This document shows, piece by piece, positions 26,401-33,395 of a stretch of 64,000 bases of DNA. The notes under the pieces were generated by a model that was not told the DNA's origin, ran no database searches, and was given only the letters and a program-made list of their open reading frames with translations. Position 1 is the first letter of the stretch, and each line of letters begins with the position of its first letter. The position numbers were made by a program, and so were the translations under genes. The stretch spans positions 50,924,232 through 50,988,231 of the forward strand of contig OW387136.1 of NCBI GenBank assembly GCA_936440205.1, given 5' to 3'. This DNA is from Lepidonotus clava. Lineage: Eukaryota; Annelida; Polychaeta; Phyllodocida; Polynoidae.

Positions 26401-29400
26401 TGAATAAATCAGGTTGCGCACGAAACAGTTGTTAGTAAGGAGGTTGAGCATCCCCAATGCATCAGCTAACGCAAACGTAATGTATCTCTTAGTTATTATT
26501 ACATAAGTATAGAACGTTTCACCATGTCTTTAATATCAATGACTAGTAATTATGAGATATAAATTCAAATTTCATAAACCCTTAAGCTGTACCCCTACTG
26601 AAACCCCAAAGTTTAGATGTGTTGGTGTTACTTAACCTTCCTAGTGCCCAAGGTTGCACACACCTATGGCTAAGGCTAAAGCCTTGGCAGTATGTGCAAT
26701 CAGGGGCAATAGGAAGTTTCAGATACTCAAAAACCTGACTTAACGTAAACATAACGTATCTTTTTTCTTAGCTTTTATATTACATTCCAAAAATATTTCC
26801 TTCCCAATATACTAGTATATGGCTATCCTACAGCATCCTTCAACTTGCATCACCAAACTATACACTTGTAAACCCCTGGTATATGATTATGAAGATTGGA
26901 GATACGTTAGCATATAGAGATGTGTTGTGGGATCTGAAACACCTCATTAACAATTGCTTTGTGCACCCTTGGTGTGTACTATGTATATTAATGATATTTG
27001 TGACAATATCATTTCCATGTTTTCTTTCGTTTTTCCAGTGGATTTGTCAACAAAACTAGTGGAAATTAGGCTGCAGGTACAGAAAATACTGAAATCAGCT
27101 ATCCATGGTAGGGTGAATTGCTTAGTGCCCCGTTGGTCTGTACTATGGAATTATATGTATATTCCATTTGTGTCAGTACACGTTTCCCTGGGTTGCAGGT
27201 CTCCTACATCAAAGCTATCGACATCTGGCTCACCACCTGTATGATCTTCCTCTTCGCTGCCCTCGTCGAGTTTGCTGTTGTCAACTCGCTGGCCAGACGC
27301 GACATCTCCAAAGCCAACAAATTGGTACCTGATGACGACGAACCCAAGTTAAAGGTACGTACCAGTGACGGGTTTAATGTCGGGGGGGGCGACAATATAT
27401 CTTCATAGGCCAACAAGCTCGTCCCTGATGACGATGAATCTAAGTTAAAGGTACATCCCAGTGACATGTTTAAAGAGCGGGGGGGGGGGGGGGGACAATG
27501 TATCTCCATAGGCCAACAAGCTCGTCCCTGATGACGACGAATCCAATATAAAGGTACGTACCAGCGATCAGTTTATGGGGGGGAGCACATTATATCTCCA
27601 TAGGCCACAAAGCTCGTCCCTGATGACAACAAAACCAAGTTAAAGGTATGTACCATGCAGTGATCAGTTTAAAGGGGGGAGAGACAATATATCTATATAG
27701 GCCAACAAGCTCGTCCATGATAATGCCGAATCCAAGTTAAAGATATGTACCAGTGATCAATTTAAAGGGTTGGGGGGCAACAATAATCTCCATAGGCCAA
27801 CAAGCTTGTCCCTGATGATGACGAATCCAATATAAAGGTACGTACCAGTGACGGGTTTAAATGGGGGGGGGGCAACAATATATCTCCATAGGCCAAGAAG
27901 CTCGTCCCTGAGGACGACGGACCCAAGTTAAAGGTACGTACCAGTGACGGGTTTAACGTGGGATGGAGGGCGACAATATATCTCCATAGGCCAACGAGCT
28001 CGCCCCTGATGACGACGAACCCAAGTTAAAGGTACGTACCAGTGATCAGGTTAAAGGGGGGGGGGGGGTGACAATATATCTCCATAGGCCAACAAGCTCG
28101 TCCGAGGATGATGATGAACCCAAGTTTTAGGTACGTACCAGTGATAAGTTTAATGGGAGGGGGTGACAATATATCTCCATAGGCCAAGAAGCTCGTCCCT
28201 GATGACGGTGAACCCAGGTTAAAGGTACGTACCAGTGACGAGTTTAATGTGGCGTGGAGGGCGACAATATATCTCCATAGGCCAACAAGCTCTTTCCTGA
28301 TGACGACGAATCAAAATTAAAGCCTTGAGGTATGTACCAGTGACAGGTCTAATGAGGGGAGGCGATGAGAAATCTCCAAGGCCAACAAGCTCGTCCCTAA
28401 TGACGACGAACCCAAGTTAAAGGTACGTACCAGTGACCGATTTAATGTGGGGGGGGGGGGGGGAGGGCGACGAGACATCTCCATAGGCTAGCAGGCTTGT
28501 CCCTGATGACAACGAACCAAAGTTAAAGGTTAAAGGTAAGTACCAGTGATCAGTTGAAAGGGTGGGGGGCGACAATATATGTCCATAAGCCAACAAGCTC
28601 CTCCCTTATGATGACGAACCCAAGTTAAAGGTATGTACCAGTGGTCAGTTTAAAGGGGGAGGGGGGGGCAACAATATACTCCATAGGCCAACAAGTTTTA
28701 AAGCCTTAAGGTATGTACCAGTGACGGGTCTAATGGGCGGGGGGGGGGGGATGAAGAATCTCCAAGGCCAAGAAGCTTGTCTCTAATGACGACTAACCCA
28801 AGTTATAGGTACATGCACAGGCAAGACGTTTGTCAGTTAAAGCCACGCAAAAAGATGCTATGTGCGAAATCGAGACATTTTGGGACCAAGCATCGGGAGT
28901 ATACTCATTTAAGATATAAAGCACGCATCGTTAAGCTTGTATTCCACTAGTTGATTTTGACTGTTTGGAATCTGCATTTTTTAGTTTCTGTTGTAATTCT
29001 TACCAAAAAAAACCTACAAATTACTACCATTTAAAAAATAATCTAAAATAATTTCTTATGATATATAACATGCCTATGATAACTACTTATTCCTTCTCGC
29101 TATTTTTGAAATCGCGAGTAAAGTTGGATAGGGTTATCGATATAGGGATATGAATAAAGTTACAATGGAATTCAAAATGCTGATTTTTTACAACATATAA
29201 TTTATAATAAGAAGTACCTCAGAGGGCGTCCGAGGGTGGCTGTACAACCCATAGGAGATCTTCATATACCAAGGGTGAAGCCCGAGGTTTGTACGTTCCC
29301 CATGGGTTGTTCAGCCACCCGAGGACGTCCCCTTTCTTTTTCTTATCACTCAAACAAAATGCAAAATGATGTTGGAGACCATTAAAAAGATGAGCGTTAT

Positions 29401-31289
29401 TTAATGCTTGTCAATACGCACTACCCACTGCTGGTACCCCTCGTTAGCAGTGACATTTGATTTAGGTCCTATTTTGATTCAATGTGAAGAAAAAAAGAAA
29501 ATCCAAGAAAGCTTCTTAGTGGTTTTCTTTTCCAAAATTAATTTCTACATTTCATAAAACAAACCTAAGACATAGGTGAAAAATTGTATATTTAAAAAGA
29601 TTTGACCCACATATATATAGTTTTGATATAATCTATATCAATATATAGTGTTTTCAACTGGTTATTAAGCCCATCCCAGTATATGCCAACAATAAAGTTT
29701 ACCATGAAATATTATCACAATTGCTCCCATGCTTATTCCCTGAAGAGAGTTGCACAACACAAATTTTTTAAAATGTGACCTCATATTTTGGACTTTTCCC
29801 TGTAGGAACCAATGGTAAAGCCTGTCAGTCCAACCTATAATGTCCAACCTTATTTTGCCCTGAAATATAGTATTTTGATTGGCTGGCAAATCTGCAAATC
29901 TGTCAATTGATAAAATTTGAGAAATGATTATGTTAAAGCAGTACTTGGGGATATAGAAAAACACAATTCTTGCTTATTTAAGTAATCCCAATTCTTTGAA
30001 ACAAGGATGACATATACCTCTATTTTGTCCAACCTTTGTCCAACCCCATTCACGCCCTCACCACCTGTTGTCTAGCTTTCACAATTCTCCCACCTCAGTT
30101 GGCCTACTACCGTCACTTTACCTGCAGGTTAGCTCAGGTCAGGACGCATGTTGAGTAATATGTGGAAAAGCCAAGGGGCAAATATCATGGCATTAATTTT
30201 AATTTCACACTATGGCAACTAGTCCCTTATAGTTTGAATCTACATTTTGTTAGTTGATTTCAAAACGTATAGGGGCCTACATTTATTATTTACAGATATA
30301 ATATATATGTATTTTGATCCTGTGGTTTTGTCAAAAAAATTAATCCATATTACAAGTTCAATAAAGAAAAACACACACACTCTCTCAGACACTATACATG
30401 CCTTACACCACCTCCACAAAATCCTTGGTCCTACCAGGGGCCGATAAAGTGTTAACATAATTTCCCTCTCTTTGAATTAGTCCTGACTCTTTAACAACCT
30501 TCTATGAAATATAAAATTTGATAAAATATATTTTGAGACACTAGTCCGCCCTGTGTACAGATAATATCACTGCAGGTAGATTAACCATATGTAGTACCCC
30601 CGCCCTGCGTACCATATCACCACAGTTAGATAAACCATGCTTAGTACCCCTGCCCTGCGTACCATATCACCGCAGTTAGATAAACCATGCTTAGTACCCC
30701 TGCCCTGCATACCATATCACTTAGTAACCCCCACCCTGCATACCATATCACCACAGGTAGATGAACTACACCTAGTACCCTCACCCTGCATACCATACAC
30801 TCGCACACTCACTCTCACACACACTGTGTATATAAATATAATTATGATATATATATATAAATAATACACACACATATATATATACCTACACATATATGGC
30901 TGCCTATGAATATACGTATATGTTTATTTAATTTTTTTTATTTATACATATAAACGCTCGTGTGTATATAAATATATATATATATATAATATATATATAC
31001 ATATAGATTAAAAAATCTAAATAAAACTTTCCTTCTCCCATTGCAGGTGTTCGTGCATAAAGTGCTGCTCCTGCGGCAGGCCAACCAGCAGGCCCAGGAG
31101 GCTGCCCGGAGTAACGGGTCAACAGGGGTAGATACAGCCGGCCCCGACCAGGTAAAGCTGGAGGAGGGCACCAAGGGGCACTGCCAGCCCCGCATCAGCG
31201 CCTCGGCCGTTGACGTGACGGCACGGATACTGTTCCCGCTCATGTTCCTTGTCTTTAACGGTGCCTACTGGGGAATCTACCTGCGGTGA
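6124..31289 (+). CDS. Cys-loop ligand-gated anion-channel-type receptor subunit (spliced, 7 exons seen, 5' end missing)
   Basis: Joined exons (6124-6191, 10030-10262, 11191-11273, 14445-14579, 20116-20333, 27199-27354, 31047-31289) give 377 residues in one consistent frame. The order is beta1, loop D (VYFRQVWVDFRL), loop A (WKPDTFIEN), the Cys-loop CNVFLLNFPLDDQTC (13 residues between cysteines), a second C-x10-C loop, M1 (REFGYYMIQIYVPSG), M2 (PGRITLGVLTVLSMSTQ), M3 (SYIKAIDIW...EFAVVNS) and M4 (TARILFPLMFLVFNG). The Pro at M2 -2' and the second disulfide loop place it with anion-selective GABA/glycine/glutamate-gated-chloride relatives; the ligand cannot be read from sequence. It would sit in the plasma membrane as part of a pentamer. 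The signal peptide and first ~50-100 residues are missing. Oddities are Gly at -1' and Leu at 6' of M2, a short M3-M4 loop, and exon-edge repeats in several introns. Confidence 0.93.
6230..7828. other. Receptor intron, no gene seen
   Basis: It contains a G-run at 6470-6486 next to a 'GGCAGATC' end (family D fragment) and a fragment of the CGACATATTACCCAGCATGC element at 6885-6960 (family G). Otherwise nothing was recognised. Confidence 0.5.
7829..8090. repeat. Tandem repeat of about 107 bp, three copies
   Basis: The phrase GATAGATCTTTAGGATTCAT-CCTAAAAGGCTAA-TCGTCCCTATTCCACAG occurs at about 7866 and 7956, with a partial third at 8055. A G-run interrupts the last unit. Confidence 0.75.
8091..8907. 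other. Receptor intron, no gene seen
   Basis: Only short unsupported reading frames; no repeat family was recognised. Confidence 0.45.
8908..9626. mobile_element. TIR element of about 720 bp
   Basis: The ends AAGGTTAGACTACGGTGATG (8911) and CATCACCATAGTCTAACCTT (9601) are inverted. A second inverted pair lies inside: GAGGGAACCGTGTCTCA at about 9179 and TGAGACACGGTTCCCTC at about 9317. The interior A+T-rich phrase 'TAGGTCCTAGTTTTGATT' resembles 29460 and 57980. No transposase frame. Confidence 0.7.
9900..9995 (+). mobile_element. Family A fragment
   Basis: It matches the right part of family A (GCCATCAAAATAACACAACAAGAACTA ... AACGTTGCTACAACCTTATT) and ends just before receptor exon 10030. 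Confidence 0.5.
10030..10262 (+). CDS. Receptor exon: beta2-beta6, loops D, A and E
   Basis: Acceptor cattgcag, donor CAGAG|gtaaaa (phase 2). It encodes DFSVNVYFRQVWVDFRLAW, then IWKPDTFIENGKDERTH and RSFRIYADGKIFYSQR, the loop D/A/E block of Cys-loop receptors. Confidence 0.95.
10291..10468. mobile_element. MITE-like element, family E
   Basis: TIR GGGCTGTCCACAAATGATG / CATCATTTATGGACAGCCCC, with an internal GTGTCACAC pair. It begins 28 bp after the preceding exon's donor. Relatives: 32915, 39391, 41121, 54507. Confidence 0.8.
10528..10674. mobile_element. MITE-like element, family D (AGTGGC[A/G]GATCC ends)
   Basis: Ends CAGTGGCAGATCC and AAATCCGCCACTG are inverted around a G-rich/C-rich core. 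Confidence 0.65.
10712..11110 (-). mobile_element. MITE-like element, family A, right end incomplete
   Basis: It begins CCCAGCCAAGGATGCAACG and shows the reverse-family phrases (TTTTGATGGCACCCAA at about 10862). The terminal complement is eroded near 11110. Confidence 0.6.
11191..11273 (+). CDS. Receptor exon: Cys-loop
   Basis: Acceptor tctctttcag, donor AGCT|gtaagt (phase 1). It encodes LTLKVWCNVFLLNFPLDDQT followed by CRINMMS, with the two disulfide cysteines 13 residues apart and the signature FPLDxQTC. Confidence 0.95.
11285..11615 (+). mobile_element. MITE-like element, family A
   Basis: CCCAGCTAAG to CTTGCCTGGG, 331 bp, starting 12 bp after the Cys-loop exon. Confidence 0.7.
12027..12403 (-). 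mobile_element. MITE-like element, family A, reverse
   Basis: From CCTAGGCAAAAAGG to TGCTTGCCTGGG, with the reverse-family phrase TTTTGATGGCACCCAATG. Confidence 0.65.
12835..13164. mobile_element. TIR element of about 330 bp with (TA)n inside
   Basis: Left arm GAGACCTTGTATGTATATAG...GAGACTGGAAAGC pairs with GCTTTCCAGTCTCGATATA...AAGGTCTCTG. The right arm has an expanded TA microsatellite (about 13112-13149). Short inner arms GGTTGGAACC also occur. Confidence 0.75.
13165..14070. other. Receptor intron, no gene seen
   Basis: A+T-rich sequence without supported coding segments. Confidence 0.45.
14075..14400. repeat. Intronic dispersed repeat with GTGACTA motifs
   Basis: The phrases GGTGACTAA/GGTGACTAG and TAGTCGCC recur throughout in both orientations. 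It is probably a degraded palindromic element; borders are not resolved. Confidence 0.35.
14445..14579 (+). CDS. Receptor exon: loop B to second Cys pair
   Basis: Acceptor cttcacag, donor CCACAG|gtaggt (phase 1). It encodes YRYTARELKLQWL, then the C-TTGYSTG start of loop C (GDCTTGYSTG). The split Tyr codon joins the Cys-loop exon in frame. Confidence 0.92.
14622..14987 (+). mobile_element. MITE-like element, family A (good reference copy)
   Basis: CCCAGCCAAGCTGCGACG to CACATGCTTGCCTGGG, 366 bp. The interior contains several small palindromes such as AACGTTATAATAACG. It starts 43 bp after the exon donor. Confidence 0.75.
14988..16114. other. Receptor intron, no gene seen
   Basis: A+T-rich sequence; no family recognised. 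Confidence 0.45.
16115..16335. mobile_element. MITE-like element, family C
   Basis: Ends TAAGGCTGTATTCCACA and GTGTGGAATACAGCCTTTA are inverted; the interior GCCGAAAGTGC / GCACTTTCAGC also pairs. Relatives at 33141, 35713, 41238. Confidence 0.8.
16893..17060. mobile_element. MITE-like element, family B
   Basis: Ends TCATACCCACTAGGCGATT and TGCCTAGTGGGTATAGGGC, with AATCGGCCGATTCT units inside. Confidence 0.75.
17558..18380 (+). mobile_element. Nested or tandem family A elements
   Basis: Family heads occur at 17558 (CCCAGTCAAGGTGCAAC) and 17773 (CCCAGCCAAGGTGCAAC), and one tail at 18370 (CCTTGGCTGGG). The second element probably inserted near or inside the first. Confidence 0.65.
18381..19213. 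other. Receptor intron, no gene seen
   Basis: A+T-rich sequence, no supported feature. Confidence 0.45.
19214..19420. mobile_element. MITE-like element with CAGGCCCGTAGCC ends
   Basis: Ends CAGGCCCGTAGCCAGGGG and CTGGCTACAGGCCTG are inverted, and inside AACCCCC/GGGGGTT arms pair. A related copy lies at 55696-55891. Confidence 0.7.
19851..20037. mobile_element. Foldback hairpin element, ~187 bp
   Basis: Near-perfect inverted repeat. CTATAGACCTTTTTCA at the left end pairs with TGAAAAAGGTCTATAG at the right, and pairing continues through CACCCCCTGGTGAAGT and TAGTTAACCTATAT to an apex near 19943. It is the strongest single hairpin in the receptor introns, 79 bp before the M1-M2 exon. Confidence 0.85.
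20116..20333 (+). CDS. Receptor exon: end of loop C, M1 and M2
   Basis: Acceptor gtgttgcag, donor CCAAAG|gtgaga (phase 0). It encodes GAYSCVFVEFNFVREFGYY, M1 IQIYVPSGLIVLLSWVSFW, then PLAVPGRITLGVLTVLSMST and the M2-M3 linker ending SALPK. The -2' Pro and 0' Arg of the anion filter are kept; -1' is Gly (usually Ala) and 6' is Leu (usually Thr). Confidence 0.95.
20438..20455 (+). other. Possible 18-nt micro-exon copied from the M2 exon end
   Basis: GACACAGCCCTGCCCAAG is preceded by cgtttag and followed by gtgagagcg. It encodes DTALPK, echoing TSALPK at the real exon end 120 bp upstream, and the donor flank is also alike. It is 18 nt long and lies in a phase 0/0 intron, so inclusion would keep the frame and lengthen the M2-M3 linker by six residues. 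Whether it is spliced is unknown. Confidence 0.4.
20485..20690 (+). mobile_element. Family A element, 3' truncated
   Basis: Head CCCAACCAAGGTGCAACG, close to the 17773 copy. The tail is missing. Confidence 0.6.
20900..21170 (+). mobile_element. tRNA-derived SINE-like element
   Basis: A pol III A-box-like TAGTGGTTAGTG (20912) and B-box-like GGTTCAATC (20950) lie about 38 bp apart. The body has GTTATCAAAGGTCCCTAG and CACCGGCTG. No perfect tRNA fold was attempted. Confidence 0.6.
21718..22088 (+). mobile_element. MITE-like element, family A
   Basis: CCCAACCAAGTTGCTACG to GTATTTGGCTGGG, 371 bp. Confidence 0.7.
22089..23436. other. Receptor intron, no gene seen
   Basis: Only short unsupported reading frames. 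Confidence 0.45.
23438..23475. repeat. (TA)n microsatellite
   Basis: About 19 TA repeats, followed directly by a family A copy. Confidence 0.9.
23480..23914 (+). mobile_element. Family A element, left end eroded
   Basis: It ends AATAACATCACATTCTTGGC plus CGGG. The interior has the family phrases; the head is degraded beside the TA run. Confidence 0.55.
24210..24495 (+). mobile_element. Family A element, 5' truncated
   Basis: It ends ATCGAACCCTTGGCTGGG and starts inside the family at ACTTACCAAAATGGCATG. Confidence 0.55.
24677..25030 (+). mobile_element. MITE-like element, family A
   Basis: CCCAGCCAACTTGCTACG to ACGTTTGGCTGGG, 354 bp. It is closest in head sequence to the 21718 copy. Confidence 0.7.
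25031..25748. other. Receptor intron, no gene seen
   Basis: Contains a C-run at 25625-25641; no supported gene. Confidence 0.45.
25749..26052. mobile_element. TIR element of about 300 bp
   Basis: Ends CAGTGGCCCATTGCACAAT and ATTGCGCAACGGGCCACAG are inverted. The A+T-rich interior has paired CGAAAC/GTTTCG phrases. Confidence 0.7.
26053..27040. other. Receptor intron, no gene seen
   Basis: The phrase 'attgcttNgtgc-cc-ttggt-tgtactatg' at 26953 recurs at 27118, so the region just before the M3 exon is partly duplicated. No coding content was recognised. Confidence 0.45.
27043..27116 (-). mobile_element. Family G fragment
   Basis: On the minus strand it reads GGATAGCTGATTTCAG...CCTGCAGCCTAATT...TTGTTGACAAATCC, matching the left end of the 33396 element. 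Confidence 0.5.
27199..27354 (+). CDS. Receptor exon: M3 and start of intracellular loop
   Basis: Acceptor ggttgcag, donor AAG|gtacgt, phase 0 at both ends. It encodes VSYIKAIDIWLTTCMIFLF and EFAVVNSLARRDISK, then ANKLVPDDDEPKLK. These last 14 codons (27313-27354) are the founder-like unit of the repeat array that fills the start of the next intron. Confidence 0.95.
27313..28808 (+). repeat. Array of 16 exon-edge cassettes (42-nt coding-like unit plus ~55-bp spacer)
   Basis: The last 42 nt of the M3 exon plus its donor-side intron recur about every 97 bp. Units start at 27313 (the exon itself), 27409, 27512, 27604, 27701, 27796, 27892, 27990, 28088, 28183, 28281, 28381, 28487, 28589, 28687 and 28767. 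Nine copies (27409, 27512, 27604, 27796, 27892, 27990, 28183, 28381, 28487) are 42 nt, open and bounded by AG and GT; most read ANKLVPDDDE-(P/S)KLK with variants. The 27701 copy has AT instead of GT; 28589 has a shifted acceptor; 28088, 28281, 28687 and 28767 contain stops or length changes. Each spacer has gtacgtaccagtga, a TTTAA phrase, a G-run and atatctccatag. Confidence 0.95.
28809..29221. other. Receptor intron, no gene seen
   Basis: Contains a family C-like fragment near 28930 (AAGCTTGTATTCCACTAG). Otherwise A+T-rich. Confidence 0.45.
29222..29333. repeat. Inverted repeat (hairpin)
   Basis: GGGCGTCCGAGGGTGGCTG at 29224 pairs with CAGCCACCCGAGGACGTCCC at about 29312, and the inner TACAACCCAT pairs with ATGGGTTGTT. 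Confidence 0.8.
29334..30392. other. Receptor intron, no gene seen
   Basis: A+T-rich; an interior phrase at 29460-29600 resembles the core of the 8908-9626 element. Confidence 0.45.
30393..30797 (-). repeat. Left arm of inverted duplication of the receptor 3' region
   Basis: The reverse complement of this intronic segment matches the sequence downstream of the receptor stop. It has about five units of the CTACCTGCGGTGATATGGTA minisatellite, then unique sequence (ACACTTTATCGGCCCCTGGT, GGAGGTGGTGTAAGGCATGTA) that corresponds to 31690-31832 in order. Confidence 0.9.
30830..31020. repeat. TA-rich microsatellite tract
   Basis: Mixed TA/CA repeats between the left inverted arm and the last exon. 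Confidence 0.8.
31047..31289 (+). CDS. Receptor last exon: M3-M4 loop, M4, stop
   Basis: Acceptor cccattgcag, phase 0. It encodes VFVHKVLLLRQANQQAQEAA, a Ser/Gly/Glu-rich loop, then RISASAVDVTARILF, M4 (PLMFLVFNGAYWGIYLR) and TGA at 31287-31289. Its G+C-rich codons contrast with the A+T-rich surroundings. Confidence 0.95.
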   Translation: MFVHKVLLLRQANQQAQEAARSNGSTGVDTAGPDQVKLEEGTKGHCQPRISASAVDVTARILFPLMFLVFNGAYWGIYLR

Positions 31290-31690
31290 TATTACCTGTC
31301 CGCAGGGAGGGGATACTGAATGTATTTTATCTACCTGCGGGGACTTGGTACGCAGGGCAGGGGTACTAAGTGTAGTTTATTTACCTGCGAGGATATGGTA
31401 CGCAGGGTTGGGGTACTATAAGTGAAGTTTATCTACCTGAGGTGATATGGTATGCAGGACAGGGGTACTAAGTTAAGTTCATCTACCTGCGGTGACATAG
31501 TACGCAGGGCGGGGGTACTAAGTGTATTCTATCTACCTGCGGTGATATTACCTGTATGCAGGGAGGGGCTACTGAGTGTACTTTATCTACCTGCGGTGAT
31601 ATGGTACGCAGTCAGGGAGTACTAAGTGTATTTTATCTACTTGCAGTGATATTATCTATATGTAGGACGGAGCCACTAGCGTCTCAAAAT
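31274..31690 (+). repeat. Tandem repeat of ~50-57 bp that begins inside the stop-codon region
   Basis: The unit ATCTACCTGCGGTGATAT...GGTACGCAGGG...GGGTACTAAGTGTA is present about eight times. The first unit starts in the last codons of the receptor (IYLR-stop), so the array grew from, or captured, the coding end. Confidence 0.9.
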
Positions 31691-31832
31691 GTATTTTATC
31701 AAATTTTATATTTTGTAGAAGGTTGTAAAAGATTGGGAGTCAGGATTAATTCAAAGGGAGGGAAATTATATTAACACTTTATCGGCCCTTGTAGGACCAA
31801 GGATCTTGTGGAGGTGGTGTAAGGCATGTATA
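31690..31832 (+). repeat. Unique part of right arm of the inverted duplication
   Basis: CTCAAAATGTATTTTATC through AGGTGGTGTAAGGCATGTA is the reverse complement of 30393-30545 with few differences. Similarity stops at about 31832 and 30393. Confidence 0.9.
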
Positions 31833-32017
31833 GGCCAATAGGCCTACATGGAAGGCAGAGGGCACTTCTTTCATGGGATTGTGTCTTAGGCATACATAGG
31901 CCTAAATTATATTCATATTTAGCCAATATTTGAGTACATATTTCAGGTGTGCATGCCTTCCTCATCAAAACATGCACGTTATCTCCATGATGAGATATAT
32001 CCTATAGTTGCAGTTTG

Positions 32018-32101
32018 CACACACACACACACACACACAAACGCACACAAACGCACACACACACACACACACGCACACACACACACACACCCACACACAC
32101 A
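32018..32101. repeat. (CA)n microsatellite
   Basis: About 40 CA units interrupted by AAACG phrases. Confidence 0.95.
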
Positions 32102-32410
32102 CAGAACGAGATAAAAGATACAACAGAAATTGTTAATAGGGAGTTTCAGATACAACAACGCATCTCGATACATCAACGTATCTCTAATTTAATTCATATA
32201 TCAGGGGGTAATTGTATAGTTTGGTGATCAAAATTACAGGATCCTTCAGAATAGCTGTGTGATAGTATATCCATGAAGAACTGTTGGAAATATATTGCAT
32301 AGGCTGAGAAAAAAAGAGGCGTTACATTTCCGTTACGTCATGCCTTGGTATATCTGAAATTTCCTTATACATGATTTCTACATTGCAAGAAGGGAATTCG
32401 AAAGATTGTC

Positions 32411-32592
32411 CAGGGGCGGATACAGGATTTTCAAAAGGGGGGGGGGGGTCAGCATATAGGCTAAGTACTAAAACCGCGCGCAATCGCGCGTATGCGTGGG
32501 GCATTTCCCCCTCTTTTTGTAGTTTAAGGGTCCACCAAAAGGGGGGGGGGGACTCAGGACCCCCTGGACTCCCCCCCCTGGATCCGCCCCTG
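32411..32592. mobile_element. MITE-like element, family D (GGGGCGGAT ends, G-runs)
   Basis: Ends CAGGGGCGGATACAGGA and CTGGATCCGCCCCTG are inverted. Inside, TTTTCAAAAGGGGGG is followed by GTCAGCATATAGGCTAAGTA. Its sister copy is at 36020. Confidence 0.8.
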
Positions 32593-32914
32593 TTGTCCAT
32601 ATCAAAATATAGGCTTCATCATCATGTAAGTAGTGTATATATTATTTTGTCAGATTCCACAATTATCACACGTTTTCGCATTGAACTTTTATTGCCTAGG
32701 CTCTGCTTTTAATCAGGGTAACAGAATGTTGTAGGTTTCAGAGAAAATGTGAAAAAAAAGTAGAAGGAATAATGCCAAAAGGTTGGTCCCTCAGTCCCTC
32801 CGTCCTGTGTCGCTCGTATCTTTTTCTAAAAAGCAAGAGCTTACCCTCTACATGAGACCAACGGGTAGCCCAGGACACCAGGGTAAGGCTTGGGGTAGGG
32901 TGTAAGGTATAAGC

Positions 32915-33057
32915 TAGGGCCGTCCATGAATTACGTACACACAAAGGGGATCTTGGGGCCAAGGGCTCCAGTACATTTCTGAAGTTTGTATCATGCTTAA
33001 AGGGGTGGGGTCAAGAAATCATGTCAAAATGTGTATATTATTAACGGACATCCCCTA
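32915..33057. mobile_element. MITE-like element, family E
   Basis: Ends AGGGCCGTCCATGAATTACG and TTAACGGACATCCCCT are inverted. Confidence 0.6.
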
Positions 33058-33140
33058 AACAAAATGCATTTTGTGTATTATTATACTTCGTTGTTCAATG
33101 TACATTTGCCATTGGACTACATCGCAGTCTAACAACACTT

Positions 33141-33364
33141 AAGGCCATATTACACTATGCGTCAGATGCTTTGCGTTTTCGCAATTTTGCCCCAACGCGA
33201 ATAGCCGATGCGTACTAAAGCACCAAACGCATAGCGTAATATAGCAAAACTTCACCAACGCGACCCAAAGTTGCCCAACATGACCCAAATCGCCTAGTAC
33301 TGTATGGTTCACGTTGGGTCGCGTTGGGATCCGATGTGTACTGTAATATGCTCTTAATAAGGCC
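33141..33364. mobile_element. MITE-like element, family C
   Basis: AAGGCCATATTACACTATGCG and a diverged CGATGTGTACTGTAATATG...AAGGCC; ACGCGACCCAAAG/CGTTGGGTCGCG pair inside. Confidence 0.65.
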
Positions 33365-33395
33365 CTAACGTAAATCATTCGCGTTATCTAATGTT

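Noticed and set aside
32018-32101. Histidine/threonine-rich peptide frames
   Set aside because: Products of a CA microsatellite only.
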